From Coriobacteriaceae bacterium (GTDB taxonomy: Bacteria; Actinomycetota; Coriobacteriia; Coriobacteriales; Coriobacteriaceae): DNA of 64,000 nucleotides. Both the position numbers and the translations under genes were made by a program. The notes under the pieces were generated by a model that had not been told where the DNA came from, did not search any database, and saw only the letters and a program-made list of their open reading frames with translations. Location of the stretch: assembly GCA_902362275.1 (NCBI GenBank), contig CABIWB010000009.1, positions 11,700 through 75,699 on the forward strand. Direction: 5' to 3'. Positions 23,410-31,625 of this stretch are shown piece after piece. The stretch's first letter is position 1. Each line of letters begins with the position of its first letter.

Positions 23410-23485
23410 GCCAGCGTAGCTCAGTTGGTAGAGCACCGCTCTCGTAAAGCGGGGGTCACCGGTTCGAGCCCGGTCGCTGGCTCCA
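23410..23485 (+). tRNA. tRNA-Thr (CGT anticodon)
   Basis: The acceptor stem GCCAGCG pairs with CGCTGGC. The D arm is GCTCAGTTGGTAGAGC, the anticodon stem CCGCT/AGCGG with loop CTCGTAA gives CGT (Thr), and the T arm is CCGGTTCGAGCCCGG. Discriminator T and an encoded CCA follow. Confidence 0.95.
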
Positions 23486-23496
23486 TTGCACAAGAT

Positions 23497-23519
23497 AGCC
23501 GCCTTTGGGCGGCTTTTTT
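23497..23519 (+). terminator. Terminator after tRNA-Thr
   Basis: AGCCGCC TTTG GGCGGCT followed by TTTTT, 12 bases after the tRNA. Confidence 0.85.
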
Positions 23520-23585
23520 GTTGCCGATTTCGAGCGCATATCCGCCAATCCAAGCACAACGCCGCCGGCAACTCCCCTACGCAAC

Positions 23586-23636
23586 AAAAAGCCCCGCCAA
23601 CCGCAATCCCCAAAGGAACCGCGATCAGCGGGGCTC
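23586..23636 (-). terminator. Terminator after the yhcH gene
   Basis: On the minus strand GAGCCCCGC and GCGGGGCTTTTTG form the outer stem, with an inner CGCGGTT/GATTGCGG hairpin. Confidence 0.7.
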
Positions 23637-23693
23637 AAGCGCGCCCCTCAATGGGATCACGCCAGCATGCGAACAACTCAGCCGAGCAGCGCG

Positions 23694-24167
23694 CTACTCC
23701 TCCCAGTAAGCATCTGCAAGCAGCTTAAAGCAAATCTTCTTGACCGGCTGCACGCCATCGCCCGGGAACTCAAGCGTGGGCATATGAGGCTCGCCGGCAA
23801 CGAACAGCGCGAACTTGTCGTCGGCAAGATCGCCGGCGATCGAGGCGTCGGAATCAACCAGGTCGTAGTCGTCCTTCTCGTCAAACTCCTGAACCAGCGT
23901 CAGGCTGCCCGTGGCGACCTTAAAGGCCTCGCGACCCTCGACATCGATCTGCAGGTCGTGATAGCGCTGATGCGTCTCATAGTGAGCCTCGGTCTCGGGA
24001 CGCGTCGTGGGAGCCATGACGTTCGCAAAGACCTTGTCGCCCAGAATCGGATGGCTGCCGACCTCGAGCTCCGCCGGGTCGTTCTCCTCGAGCCAGTCGA
24101 TCAGCACGTCGAGGCCCTTGAGCATTCCGCGGTATTCCTCGATATCGCCCAGTGCACCGTAAATCAT
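23694..24167 (-). CDS. YhcH/YjgK/YiaL family protein
   Basis: 157 residues of the DUF386 family (cupin-like), often found in sialic acid and amino-sugar operons, with a proposed anomerase role. Hallmarks are ETHQRYHDLQIDVEGRE and the metal-site segment FALFVAGEPHMPTLEFPGD. It follows a fragment of nagA and the LacC-like kinase on the same strand, which fits amino-sugar or galactoside catabolism. AGAGGGG precedes the ATG. Confidence 0.85.
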   Translation of the reverse strand: MIYGALGDIEEYRGMLKGLDVLIDWLEENDPAELEVGSHPILGDKVFANVMAPTTRPETEAHYETHQRYHDLQIDVEGREAFKVATGSLTLVQEFDEKDDYDLVDSDASIAGDLADDKFALFVAGEPHMPTLEFPGDGVQPVKKICFKLLADAYWEE

Positions 24168-24199
24168 CTAAATCCCCTCTCGGATCGTTTCTTTGGCGG

Positions 24200-24340
24200 C
24201 TACTCGGCAAACGCGTTACCGACGCTGTTGCCACCCACATACGTCTCGACCAAGGTAAGGTCGGGACTGAACACGACAAAGTCGGCATCGCGCCCCAGCA
24301 TAATGTTACTGCACTTGTCGTCGACATGAGCTAGCAAGCG
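24200..24340 (-). pseudogene. C-terminal fragment of an N-acetyl-sugar-6-phosphate deacetylase
   Basis: The minus strand reads RLLAHVDDKCSNIMLGRD, ADFVVFSPDLTLVETYVG and GNSVGNAFAE before a stop at 24200. This matches the last 45 or so residues of the intact NagA at 27058 (IEDKCGSIMPGRDADFVVFD). The body of the gene is absent; the kinase stop lies immediately upstream. A deletion seems to have removed a nagA copy that once sat between the kinase and yhcH genes. Confidence 0.75.
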
Positions 24341-24364
24341 ATGCCGGGGCCGACGCCCAAGCTC

Positions 24365-25300
24365 TTACAGCTCGGTCACGACAACGCCGTTGTAGACCTC
24401 GTCCCAACGATCCATGACCAGATGGCCGGTCATGGGATCCATGGCGTTGAGCTTGCCGCAGGTGTTGGCGGTACGCAGCACCGTCTCATCATCCGCGCCG
24501 GCTGCGATGGCGTGCGCAAAGCCGGCAATGGTCGAATCGCCAGAGCCCGTCGCGTTAACGGCGGGGATATCGGGCGTCTTGGCGCGGAATGCACGGCCAT
24601 TATGGAAGCCCACGGAGCCGGCAGCGCCCATGGACACGACAACCCAGGGGATATCGGAGAAGCGGGCATCAGAGGCGAGCGAGGCGCGGAGTTCGTCCAC
24701 ATCGTCGGTGGTAAAGCTCGTGCCCAAAAGGCCGTTAATCTCGGTCAGGTTAGGCTTGACCAGCTCGGGCTTAATTTTGGACTTAAGGGCGGCCTCGAGC
24801 GAAGCACCCGAGGTATCGAGCAGCACCTTGGCGCCGGCGTTCTCGGCAATGCCCGTGATCTTGGCGTAGTAGTCCGCCTCGACACCACGGGGCAGCGAAC
24901 CCGAGATGGTGACGACATCGGCCTTGCTCGCAAGCTCGGCGAACTTGGCGGTAAAGGCATCAAGCTCCTCGGGGGCAATCGTCGGGCCGCTCTCGAGTAG
25001 CTCGGTCTGATTGCCGGCGTGGAAGATGTTGAGGCAAATGCGAGTCTCGCCCTTGATGGGTACAAAATCATTCTTAATGCCGTTGGCATCCATGAGCTCG
25101 GCCATGTAGGCGCCCATGTGGCCGCCGAGCAGACCGGTTGCCACAACGTCGTCGCCCAGCTGACCCAGTACACGGGCCACGTTGAGGCCCTTGCCGCCGG
25201 CAGTCTTTTCGGGCGTCACACGGTTAACGTCGTCGATAATGAGCTCATCGAGCTGATAGCGTGTATCGACGGACGGGTTCATCGTAACGGTGAGGATCAT
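24365..25300 (-). CDS. PfkB-family hexose-phosphate kinase, tagatose-6-phosphate kinase-like
   Basis: 311 residues of the PfkB/ribokinase superfamily. MILTVTMNPSVDTRYQLDEL and GGKGLNVARVLGQLG form the substrate end, and NATGSGDSTIAGFAHA is the catalytic anion-hole motif with the base Asp. This pattern is shared by LacC (tagatose-6-phosphate kinase) and 1-phosphofructokinase. The setting (lacE/lacG, agaS, a LacX-like epimerase next door) favours LacC, which makes tagatose-1,6-bisphosphate from galactose-6-phosphate or GalNAc breakdown. No LacD aldolase or LacAB isomerase is in the window. Confidence 0.85.
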   Translation of the reverse strand: MILTVTMNPSVDTRYQLDELIIDDVNRVTPEKTAGGKGLNVARVLGQLGDDVVATGLLGGHMGAYMAELMDANGIKNDFVPIKGETRICLNIFHAGNQTELLESGPTIAPEELDAFTAKFAELASKADVVTISGSLPRGVEADYYAKITGIAENAGAKVLLDTSGASLEAALKSKIKPELVKPNLTEINGLLGTSFTTDDVDELRASLASDARFSDIPWVVVSMGAAGSVGFHNGRAFRAKTPDIPAVNATGSGDSTIAGFAHAIAAGADDETVLRTANTCGKLNAMDPMTGHLVMDRWDEVYNGVVVTEL

Positions 25301-25359
25301 TTTTAGCTCCTTATCTCGCAGGCTCCTTGTGCCTCGCGATACGAGTCGACAAAACGGAA

Positions 25360-26241
25360 TTACAGAATCTCAATCGTGAACGAGCGAACGACGGTCTCCT
25401 TGGGCTTGGCGACAAGGCAGCCACGCTTATGCTCAAGCACGTCGTCCTCATCGGAACAGGTCGAAAGACCGCCCCAAGGCTCAACCGCCACAAAATCGCC
25501 CTCGGGCTTGCTCCACACAATGAGATATGGGAAGCCCCCAAAGCTCAAGCGAACGCCCTTGTCCTCGCCCTTCTTGGAAAGCGTGACCTGACGGCTCTCG
25601 AGCACGTCAAAGATGGTCTCCGCACAATCGAAGAGCTCATGCGACAGAGGCAGCGTCTTTCCCACCATGGGGTTCTTGGAGCGGTTAGCTACATCAATCA
25701 ATCCGGTCGAGGGGACAGCGGTGCAAAGCTCCGCAGCCTCGTCTTTCTCGAAGCGCAACTCGTAGTCCGTATAGGCCTCGCCCTCGTCGAGCGGGCACCT
25801 AAAGCCGGGGTGTCCACCGATAAAGAACGGCATGTCCTCGGTGCCCTCGTTGGTCACCTCATAGGAGACGCGCACGGCGGCGTCCTCGAGCGTATAACGA
25901 GCGACAAGCTTAAACGGGTAGGGATAATCGCTCAGCAGCGCGGCGTTATCCTCCGAAGCCAGGCACATCGCCAGCTCGTTCTCGCCTTGGCTCTGCAGCT
26001 TCCACTCCTGCTTGCGCGCAAACCCGTGGCGAGCGAGCTTTACATGATGCCCGGCAAACGTCATGGCGCTGTTGTCGCGCAAGCCTCCGCAAATCGGGAA
26101 GCAAATCGGCGCCTGGCCGGACCACACTGCGGGATCGCCCTGCCACAAATACTCGCGACCGTCGGCCTCAATCGAGGTAAACGAGCCGCCGGCCGTAGAC
26201 ACCTTAATAGAAATCGAATCGTTGGAGAGAGCGTATTCCAT
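25360..26241 (-). CDS. Aldose 1-epimerase family protein, LacX-like
   Basis: 293 residues from the ATG at 26241 (AAAGGA upstream). It is a galactose-mutarotase-superfamily fold: GDPAVWSGQAPICFPICGGL near the start, PFFIGGHPGFRCPLDEGE with the catalytic His, and the end FVAVEPWGGLSTCSDEDD with the catalytic Glu. Proteins of this type (YeaD/LacX group) accompany lac-tagatose genes and may act on phosphorylated or free hexoses. Located 59 bases upstream of the LacC-like kinase, probably one operon. Confidence 0.85.
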   Translation of the reverse strand: MEYALSNDSISIKVSTAGGSFTSIEADGREYLWQGDPAVWSGQAPICFPICGGLRDNSAMTFAGHHVKLARHGFARKQEWKLQSQGENELAMCLASEDNAALLSDYPYPFKLVARYTLEDAAVRVSYEVTNEGTEDMPFFIGGHPGFRCPLDEGEAYTDYELRFEKDEAAELCTAVPSTGLIDVANRSKNPMVGKTLPLSHELFDCAETIFDVLESRQVTLSKKGEDKGVRLSFGGFPYLIVWSKPEGDFVAVEPWGGLSTCSDEDDVLEHKRGCLVAKPKETVVRSFTIEIL

Positions 26242-26397
26242 TGCCCATCCTTTCGAACAACTGCGTTTTGCTCGCAAGTACCCGTCTCGGCCCTGACCAA
26301 AGGACAAACCCGCACGTTCATCGATGCGTCCGGTATCCCAGCCATGCAACGGGGTACCATACAGACATTGACGTCATTACAGCTGAAAGGCCTTCTT

Positions 26398-26982
26398 ATG
26401 CGAACCATCATCCTCTACGCCTCACGCCACCACGGCAATACGAAAAAGCTCGTGGACGCCATCGTTGAGGCGCACCCCGAGATCGATACCCTCGATGTAA
26501 AGACGCTCGGCAAAAACGAGTATCCCGACCTGCACGAATATCATCTAATCGGTGTCGCCACGGGCATCTATTACTCCGAGATCGACAAGGACATGGCACG
26601 CGTGCTCACTAACGTGCTGCAGCCGCAGGACAAGGTGTTTGGCCTTATGACCTACGGTGGCAAAAACAAGTGGTACGGCAAGGACATCGATGGCATCTGC
26701 CGTATGAGGCAGGCCATCTTTATGGGTGTCTACGGCTGCCCCGGCTTTGATACGTGGGGGCCGTTCAAACTCACCGGCGGTGTCCAAAAGGGACACCCGA
26801 CCGCTGAGGAAATTAAGGGCGCCGTCGATTTCTTCGACAAGATCGAAAACGAGTATGGCGACATCATCGTCGAAGAGTACGCCAAGCGCGAGAAGCGCCT
26901 AGCATACGAGAAGGAGCATCCTGCAGGAGGCTTGGTGGCCGGCGTTAAGCGCACGGCAAAGAAGATCGCTAACAAGCTGTAA
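26398..26982 (+). CDS. Flavodoxin family protein
   Basis: 194 residues from the ATG at 26398 (AAAGG 8 bases upstream), chosen because MRTIILYASRHHGNTKKLVD is the FMN phosphate-binding start. FGLMTYGGKNKWYGKDIDGI and GVYGCPGFDTWGPFKLTGG follow the flavodoxin fold. The Lys/Arg-rich tail is longer than in short flavodoxins. It is probably an FMN electron carrier or a menaquinone-type flavodoxin in an anaerobe; the partner is unknown. Confidence 0.8.
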   Translation: MRTIILYASRHHGNTKKLVDAIVEAHPEIDTLDVKTLGKNEYPDLHEYHLIGVATGIYYSEIDKDMARVLTNVLQPQDKVFGLMTYGGKNKWYGKDIDGICRMRQAIFMGVYGCPGFDTWGPFKLTGGVQKGHPTAEEIKGAVDFFDKIENEYGDIIVEEYAKREKRLAYEKEHPAGGLVAGVKRTAKKIANKL

Positions 26983-27012
26983 CTGTGAAGGTGCTTTTGA
27001 GCGTTTAACTCA

Positions 27013-27052
27013 TACGGCGGGTCCGAGCAAATTCGGGCCCGCCGTCTTTTTG
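27013..27052 (+). terminator. Convergent terminator flavodoxin / nagA
   Basis: ACGGCGGGTCCGA and TCGGGCCCGCCGT form a long stem followed by CTTTTTG. Confidence 0.8.
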
Positions 27053-27057
27053 TATCG

Positions 27058-28227
27058 TTACTCGGTAAAGGCGTTGCCGACGCTCTGGCCGCCAACATAA
27101 GTCTCGACGAGGGTGAGCTCGTGGTCGAACACGACAAAGTCGGCGTCACGGCCCGGCATGATGCTGCCGCACTTATCCTCGATGTGCGCAGAGCGAGCCG
27201 GCACCTCGGTTGCCATGCGAATGGCGATATCAGCGCTGGCGATGCCCCAATCGACAATGTTCTTGACACCCTGGGCAAGCGTGAGCACCGAGCCGGCAAT
27301 GCTCTTGCCGTCGGCGAGCCAGCACAGGTTGTCCTTCATGATGACGTCCATGCCACCGCTGGTGTAGCTGCCCTCGGGCATGCCGCCGCAACCCAGGCAG
27401 TCGGTGATGAGCACCGTATGCTGCCAGCCCTTTGCCTGCAGCAGCGCCTTGATGGCGGCAGGGTTCACGTGCTTGCCGTCACAGATGATCTCGGCGTAGG
27501 TCTCGGGCGTGGACATGGCAGCGCCCACGACACCGGGCTCACGGTGATGCAGCCCGCGCTGACCGTTATAGGTATGCGTAAAGCAGCTGGCGCCGGCGTT
27601 GATGGCGGCGATACACTCATCGTAGGTGGCGTCGGAGTGACCGATGCTGGTCACCACACCCTTGGCGTTCAGAGCAGCCGCATAAGCAGCGGCACCGTCG
27701 CGCTCGGCCGCCATGGCGCTCTTAACGATGCGACCACCCGCAGCCTCCTGCCACTGGTCGAAGATCTCTTCGGAGGGATCGATAAGGTAAGCAGGGTTCT
27801 GCGCACCCACGTGCTTCATGGTAAAGAAGGGGCCTTCCAGGTAGATGCCCTGAATGCGAGCACCGCAGAAGTCGGGGCCGCGACCCTCGTCCGCCTGGGC
27901 GATGGCGGCGCAGGCGTCCTTAATCTGCTCGACGCCATCGGTGAACGTCGTAGGCAGCCAGCTGGTGGTGCCGCGACGGGCGAGCTCGGTCGAGCTGATA
28001 TCGATACCCTCGGGGTCGTTATCGGTAGTCGAGTGGTTATAGAAGCCATGGATGTGGGTGTCGACCATGCCCGGCGCGATCCACGATCCCGTGTAGTCCT
28101 TAATCTCGCAAGAGGGCTCGTCGGCCTGCCAGGCGCCAAAGACGCCATCCTCGACCATAAGATAGCCGCCCAGTTGCGGGCCTGCCGGCAAGAAGAACTT
28201 GTCAGCCTTAATTGCGTACGTGCTCAT
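27058..28227 (-). CDS. nagA: N-acetylglucosamine/galactosamine-6-phosphate deacetylase
   Basis: 389 residues from the ATG at 28227 (GAGGAG 6 bases upstream; a GTG 6 bases earlier is too close to it). It is an amidohydrolase TIM barrel with the metal motif VDTHIHGFYNHSTTD, IYLEGPFF, GHSDATYDECI, HTYNGQRGLHHREPG and catalytic TDCLGCGG. It removes acetate from N-acetylhexosamine-6-phosphate. With agaS and the mannose-family PTS next to it, N-acetylgalactosamine is the likely substrate (inference). The 24200 fragment is a relic of a second copy. Confidence 0.9.
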   Translation of the reverse strand: MSTYAIKADKFFLPAGPQLGGYLMVEDGVFGAWQADEPSCEIKDYTGSWIAPGMVDTHIHGFYNHSTTDNDPEGIDISSTELARRGTTSWLPTTFTDGVEQIKDACAAIAQADEGRGPDFCGARIQGIYLEGPFFTMKHVGAQNPAYLIDPSEEIFDQWQEAAGGRIVKSAMAAERDGAAAYAAALNAKGVVTSIGHSDATYDECIAAINAGASCFTHTYNGQRGLHHREPGVVGAAMSTPETYAEIICDGKHVNPAAIKALLQAKGWQHTVLITDCLGCGGMPEGSYTSGGMDVIMKDNLCWLADGKSIAGSVLTLAQGVKNIVDWGIASADIAIRMATEVPARSAHIEDKCGSIMPGRDADFVVFDHELTLVETYVGGQSVGNAFTE

Positions 28228-28289
28228 ATGCACTCCTCGCTTCTAAAGCAGTTGACTGTGGTGATGCTTATACCCAGCTCACGTAAAAC

Positions 28290-28328
28290 AAAAAGCGCCC
28301 GCCCGCCGTTATGAGCGGACGGGCGCCC
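28290..28328 (-). terminator. Terminator after agaS
   Basis: On the minus strand GGGCGCCCGTCCGC pairs with GGCGGGCGGGCGC followed by TTTTTG. It separates agaS from nagA. Confidence 0.75.
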
Positions 28329-28344
28329 TTACAGGGGGACGCGA

Positions 28345-29511
28345 TTAAGCGGTGAAGGGGTGAATCGTCACGCCCTTGACCACGCGGTTGACCGTGCCGG
28401 TGGGGCTCGGCGTATCGGGCGTGTTACCCACGCGCACGGAGTTGAGCAGGCTGATTGCCTGGGCAAACATCACGAACGGCAGAGCAAGGTAACCCTCGGG
28501 GAGTGCCTCATAGCCCTTAAAGGTGAAGGACTCACCCTCGTAGACAGTAGCGCCATCCTGCTGAACGGCAACGGTGTGCTGAGCAATATCGTCGCCACCG
28601 ATCTCGTTGAGGATGTCGATGTCGTACTGACGGGTGTAGGCGTCATTGTTGACGAACACGAAGACGAGTGTCTTATCGTCGACGAAGGACTTAGGTCCGT
28701 GACGATAGCCCATGGAGGTGTCGTAGGAAGTAGCGACCAGACCGTGAGCGAGCTCGAGGATCTTGAGCTGGCTCTCCTGGGCAAGGCCACCGAAGGAGCC
28801 AGAACCCAAGTAGGTCACGCGGTTGAAGTCGCCAGCCAGGTAATCGGCGATCTCAGGCTCACGGGAGATGACCTCCTCGCCCATCTTGGCGATGGTCTCG
28901 ACCCATTCAGCCTTCTGCTCATCGGAAGCCTCGTCAAAGATAAGGGTGGAGAGCAGGGTCATGCAGGTGTAAGAACCGGTCATGGCGAAGCCCTTGTCGT
29001 TGGCGCGCGGAATGAGCAGCGTCAGCGCGTTGGGATCATCGGCAGACTCGACGGCGAGCTTGCCCTCGGGAGCGCAGGTGATGTTGAGGAACTTAACGTT
29101 GTGGACGAGCTCCTTGGCAACGGCAACGGCGGCAAGGCTCTCGGGGCTGTTGCCAGAGCGGGCAAAGGAAACCACGAGCGTGGGATCCTCGGCGCGCAGG
29201 AAGTCGCGCGGGGCGCTCACGATGTCGGTCGTGGCGATGGGCTTAAAGTCGTAGAGATCAGTGTTGCCAGCGTGACGCAGGTACGGGGCGCAGGTATCGC
29301 CAACGTAGTCGGACGTACCGGCACCGGTGAAGACAACGGACAGACGACCCTCGCCCATAGCGCGAGCCTCGGCCAGAAAGGCCTCGATGGCCTCCTTGTT
29401 CTCGCGATAGATGTTGAGCGTATCACGCCAAAGCTCGGGCTGCTGAGCAATCTCGGCCGTGGTGATCTGGGCGCCGAGCTCGGTAAGCTCCTCGACACTC
29501 TTCTCGAACAT
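28345..29511 (-). CDS. agaS: SIS-domain sugar isomerase/deaminase, AgaS-like
   Basis: 388 residues with two SIS domains. The first carries VVFTGAGTSDYVGDTCAPYL and VVSFARSGNSPESLAAVAVA, the second VTYLGSGSFGGLAQESQLKI and YRHGPKSFVDD. AgaS-type enzymes deaminate galactosamine-6-phosphate to tagatose-6-phosphate. A GntR operator (29573-29586) lies 62 bases upstream, and the GntR gene follows divergently placed PTS genes. Product would feed the LacC-like kinase at 24365. Confidence 0.88.
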   Translation of the reverse strand: MFEKSVEELTELGAQITTAEIAQQPELWRDTLNIYRENKEAIEAFLAEARAMGEGRLSVVFTGAGTSDYVGDTCAPYLRHAGNTDLYDFKPIATTDIVSAPRDFLRAEDPTLVVSFARSGNSPESLAAVAVAKELVHNVKFLNITCAPEGKLAVESADDPNALTLLIPRANDKGFAMTGSYTCMTLLSTLIFDEASDEQKAEWVETIAKMGEEVISREPEIADYLAGDFNRVTYLGSGSFGGLAQESQLKILELAHGLVATSYDTSMGYRHGPKSFVDDKTLVFVFVNNDAYTRQYDIDILNEIGGDDIAQHTVAVQQDGATVYEGESFTFKGYEALPEGYLALPFVMFAQAISLLNSVRVGNTPDTPSPTGTVNRVVKGVTIHPFTA

Positions 29512-29572
29512 TTCTAATACCTCTCTCTAGAAGCAATCCTCTGACGTGCAATTATACACTTCGGTTGGTTAT

Positions 29573-29586
29573 CTGGTAGTAACCAG
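29573..29586. promoter_or_regulatory. GntR/HutC-type operator before agaS
   Basis: CTGGTAGTAACCAG has perfect 5-base arms. It matches the TGGT-N4-ACCA form recognised by HutC-family regulators such as NagR and DasR. It lies between the agaS start and the end of the GntR gene. Confidence 0.7.
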
Positions 29587-29625
29587 TTAAATACAAAGAA
29601 TCATCATATGGAAACGGTGCGAACA

Positions 29626-30357
29626 CTAGTCGCTACGCTGGTGGTAAACCTTGTATTTAAACTGATCGGCACGAGCAACCGAGAGCGTATACTCCACAAC
29701 CTCGTTTGACTCGTTATACGTAGTCCTAACCAAATCGAGCACAGGCGAGCCCTCGACGATTTCCAAAAGGTGGGCATCGGTGGGACGGGCTATGCTCGCA
29801 TAGAACTCCTCTTCGGCCACGCGTATTTTTTGCTGAAAGTCTTGCTCAATCACATCGTAAAGCGGCTTGCGTTCCAGCAGCGGTCGCTTTAGGGACAGAA
29901 ATTGACGAACCGGTAGATAACTGCGTTCGACCATCATGGGCATGTTGTCGGCAGAACGAAGGCGCTTGAGCTTAAAAATGCGATCACCGATACGCAATCC
30001 CATATGCTCGGCCAGATTCTTATCGGCCTCCATCTCGCAAAACTCGAGAATCGTGGTCTCGGGGTCGCGACCCATCGCGCGCATCTGCTCGGTAAAGCTG
30101 TAAGACTGCATAAGATTGGTTGCCTTTGCCGAACGGTCAGTCACAAAGGTACCGCGACCGTGCTGCCGAACCACCAGTCCTAAACGCTCCAGTTCCTGCA
30201 GAGCCAGGCGTACCGTAGTGCGCGAGAGACCATAGCGCTCCGAAAGTTCGCGCTCGGAAGGAATCATGTCACCGGCGCGATATTCATGGTCAATCTTTTC
30301 GGTCAGAATATCGACCAGCTGATCGTACAGCGGTTGCTTACGCGCTCCGATCGCCAT
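29626..30357 (-). CDS. GntR-family regulator, HutC subfamily
   Basis: 243 residues. The N-terminal winged helix has MIPSERELSERYGLSRTTVR and GRGTFVTDRS. The C-terminal UTRA domain (about 95-235) binds a sugar phosphate and is typical of NagR/AgaR-like repressors. Operators of matching type lie before agaS and before the mannose-family PTS operon, so it probably controls amino-sugar uptake and breakdown and responds to a hexosamine phosphate. GGGAGGATAGG precedes the ATG. Confidence 0.9.
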   Translation of the reverse strand: MAIGARKQPLYDQLVDILTEKIDHEYRAGDMIPSERELSERYGLSRTTVRLALQELERLGLVVRQHGRGTFVTDRSAKATNLMQSYSFTEQMRAMGRDPETTILEFCEMEADKNLAEHMGLRIGDRIFKLKRLRSADNMPMMVERSYLPVRQFLSLKRPLLERKPLYDVIEQDFQQKIRVAEEEFYASIARPTDAHLLEIVEGSPVLDLVRTTYNESNEVVEYTLSVARADQFKYKVYHQRSD

Positions 30358-30442
30358 CCTATCCTCCCTTTTGCTCGAATTCGGCTAACTACCTAGGGTG
30401 TTAAGCATTATCAGTCCGCAACACCCGAATCATCAAGAAAAC

Positions 30443-30477
30443 AAAAGCCGCGCGCTCTTTCGAGCACGCGGCTTTTA
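30443..30477. terminator. Terminator at the end of the mannose-family PTS operon
   Basis: AAAAGCCGCGCGCTC and GAGCACGCGGCTTTT form a symmetric hairpin with A and T tracts on both sides. It lies between the IID stop (30543) and the GntR start, and can stop transcription from the PTS side. Confidence 0.75.
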
Positions 30478-30542
30478 ACATACACATGGCTTAAGGGGTC
30501 GGGGTGTGAGCCGCGTAGGGACACACCCCTCAAGCTAGAGCC

Positions 30543-31625
30543 TTACCAGATGCTCGGCCAGAGACCAAGCGGGCCAGCGCCCAGGATGCCCAGGACGAAG
30601 AGCAGCAGAATGCCCTTGGTCGGGGTCCAGCTGTGCTTAGCGAACATGTAGTAAAGCAGCAGCGTAAGCATAAGCGGGACGAGCTTCGGGACGATGGTGT
30701 TGAGGGTGTCGGCAACAGAAAAGTTGACCGGATCCTCGGTAACGGTAGCGTAGGTCACGGACTCCATGCCGTTACCCAGATCGGCGACGCCGCACTTGAC
30801 CTCGTTGCCGTCGGCATCGGTGGCAGTGAGGGCGTTGCCGTCCTCATCGGTCATGGCGATGGTACCGGCCTCAGCGGTCTCGGTATCGATGCCCTCCATA
30901 CCGGTGAAGTTCTCGGCCTCCTTCTCGGAGACGATCACGGTAGTAGGAGAGAGGCCACGGGTGGTGCCGTTGGGGATCTGGAGGTTGATCTGGGTGCCAC
31001 CCATGGTGACGACCAGGCAACCGACGACGAAGACGCCCATGATGGAAGCGGCACGCGTGAAGGCCTGCATGTTGGCGGTCAGAGCGTCAATAGCGCTGGT
31101 GCCAAGCTTGTAGGACCAGTTCATGAGCCAGAAGCGCAGAGCGAACTGGACGACGTTGAAGATCACCAGGAAGATGATCGGCGCAGCGGCGTTGCCGTTG
31201 ATGGCCATGTTGGAAGTGATGCCGGCCGTGATAGGCACGAGCGTCAGCCAGAACAGGGCGTCACCGATACCACCGAGCGGGCCCATTGCGGCGACGCGGA
31301 CGGCGCGGATCGTGGGGATGTCAACCTTGTTCTGTTCGAGCGAAAGCACGATGCCCATAACAAAGGTGACAAGGAACGGGTGGGTGTTGAAGAACTCCAG
31401 GTTGTGGCTCATAGAAGCCGCGAGGTCGTTCTTGTTGGTGTGGATCTTCTCCAGACCTGGGATGATGGAGTAGAGCCAGCCAGCGGCCTGCATACGCTCG
31501 TAGTTGAACGATGCCTGCAAGAAGCAGGAGCGCCAAGCCATCTTGTTGAGGGTCTTCTGGTCGAGCTGCGGAGCAGGAGTGAGATCCTCATAGTGCTCCG
31601 GGATCACATACTCATTAGATGCCAT
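30543..31625 (-). CDS. PTS mannose/fructose/sorbose/galactosamine family IID
   Basis: 360 residues from the ATG at 31625, which lies 11 bases inside the IIC gene (GGAGGTGA upstream). The N-terminal MAWRSCFLQASFNYERMQAA and VAAMGPLGGIGDALFWLTLV are IID signatures. The usual protein is about 270-300 residues. An extra polar, Thr/Asp/Glu-rich segment of roughly 70-90 residues (about 213-300) lies between the last two hydrophobic regions, probably outside the membrane. With IIC it forms the sugar channel, here likely for an amino sugar. Confidence 0.88.
   Translation of the reverse strand: MASNEYVIPEHYEDLTPAPQLDQKTLNKMAWRSCFLQASFNYERMQAAGWLYSIIPGLEKIHTNKNDLAASMSHNLEFFNTHPFLVTFVMGIVLSLEQNKVDIPTIRAVRVAAMGPLGGIGDALFWLTLVPITAGITSNMAINGNAAAPIIFLVIFNVVQFALRFWLMNWSYKLGTSAIDALTANMQAFTRAASIMGVFVVGCLVVTMGGTQINLQIPNGTTRGLSPTTVIVSEKEAENFTGMEGIDTETAEAGTIAMTDEDGNALTATDADGNEVKCGVADLGNGMESVTYATVTEDPVNFSVADTLNTIVPKLVPLMLTLLLYYMFAKHSWTPTKGILLLFVLGILGAGPLGLWPSIW

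Noticed and set aside
25327..26397. Long N-terminal extension of the flavodoxin reading frame
   Set aside because: It is antisense to the LacX-like gene; the true flavodoxin start (FMN loop at residue 1) has its own ribosome site at 26398.
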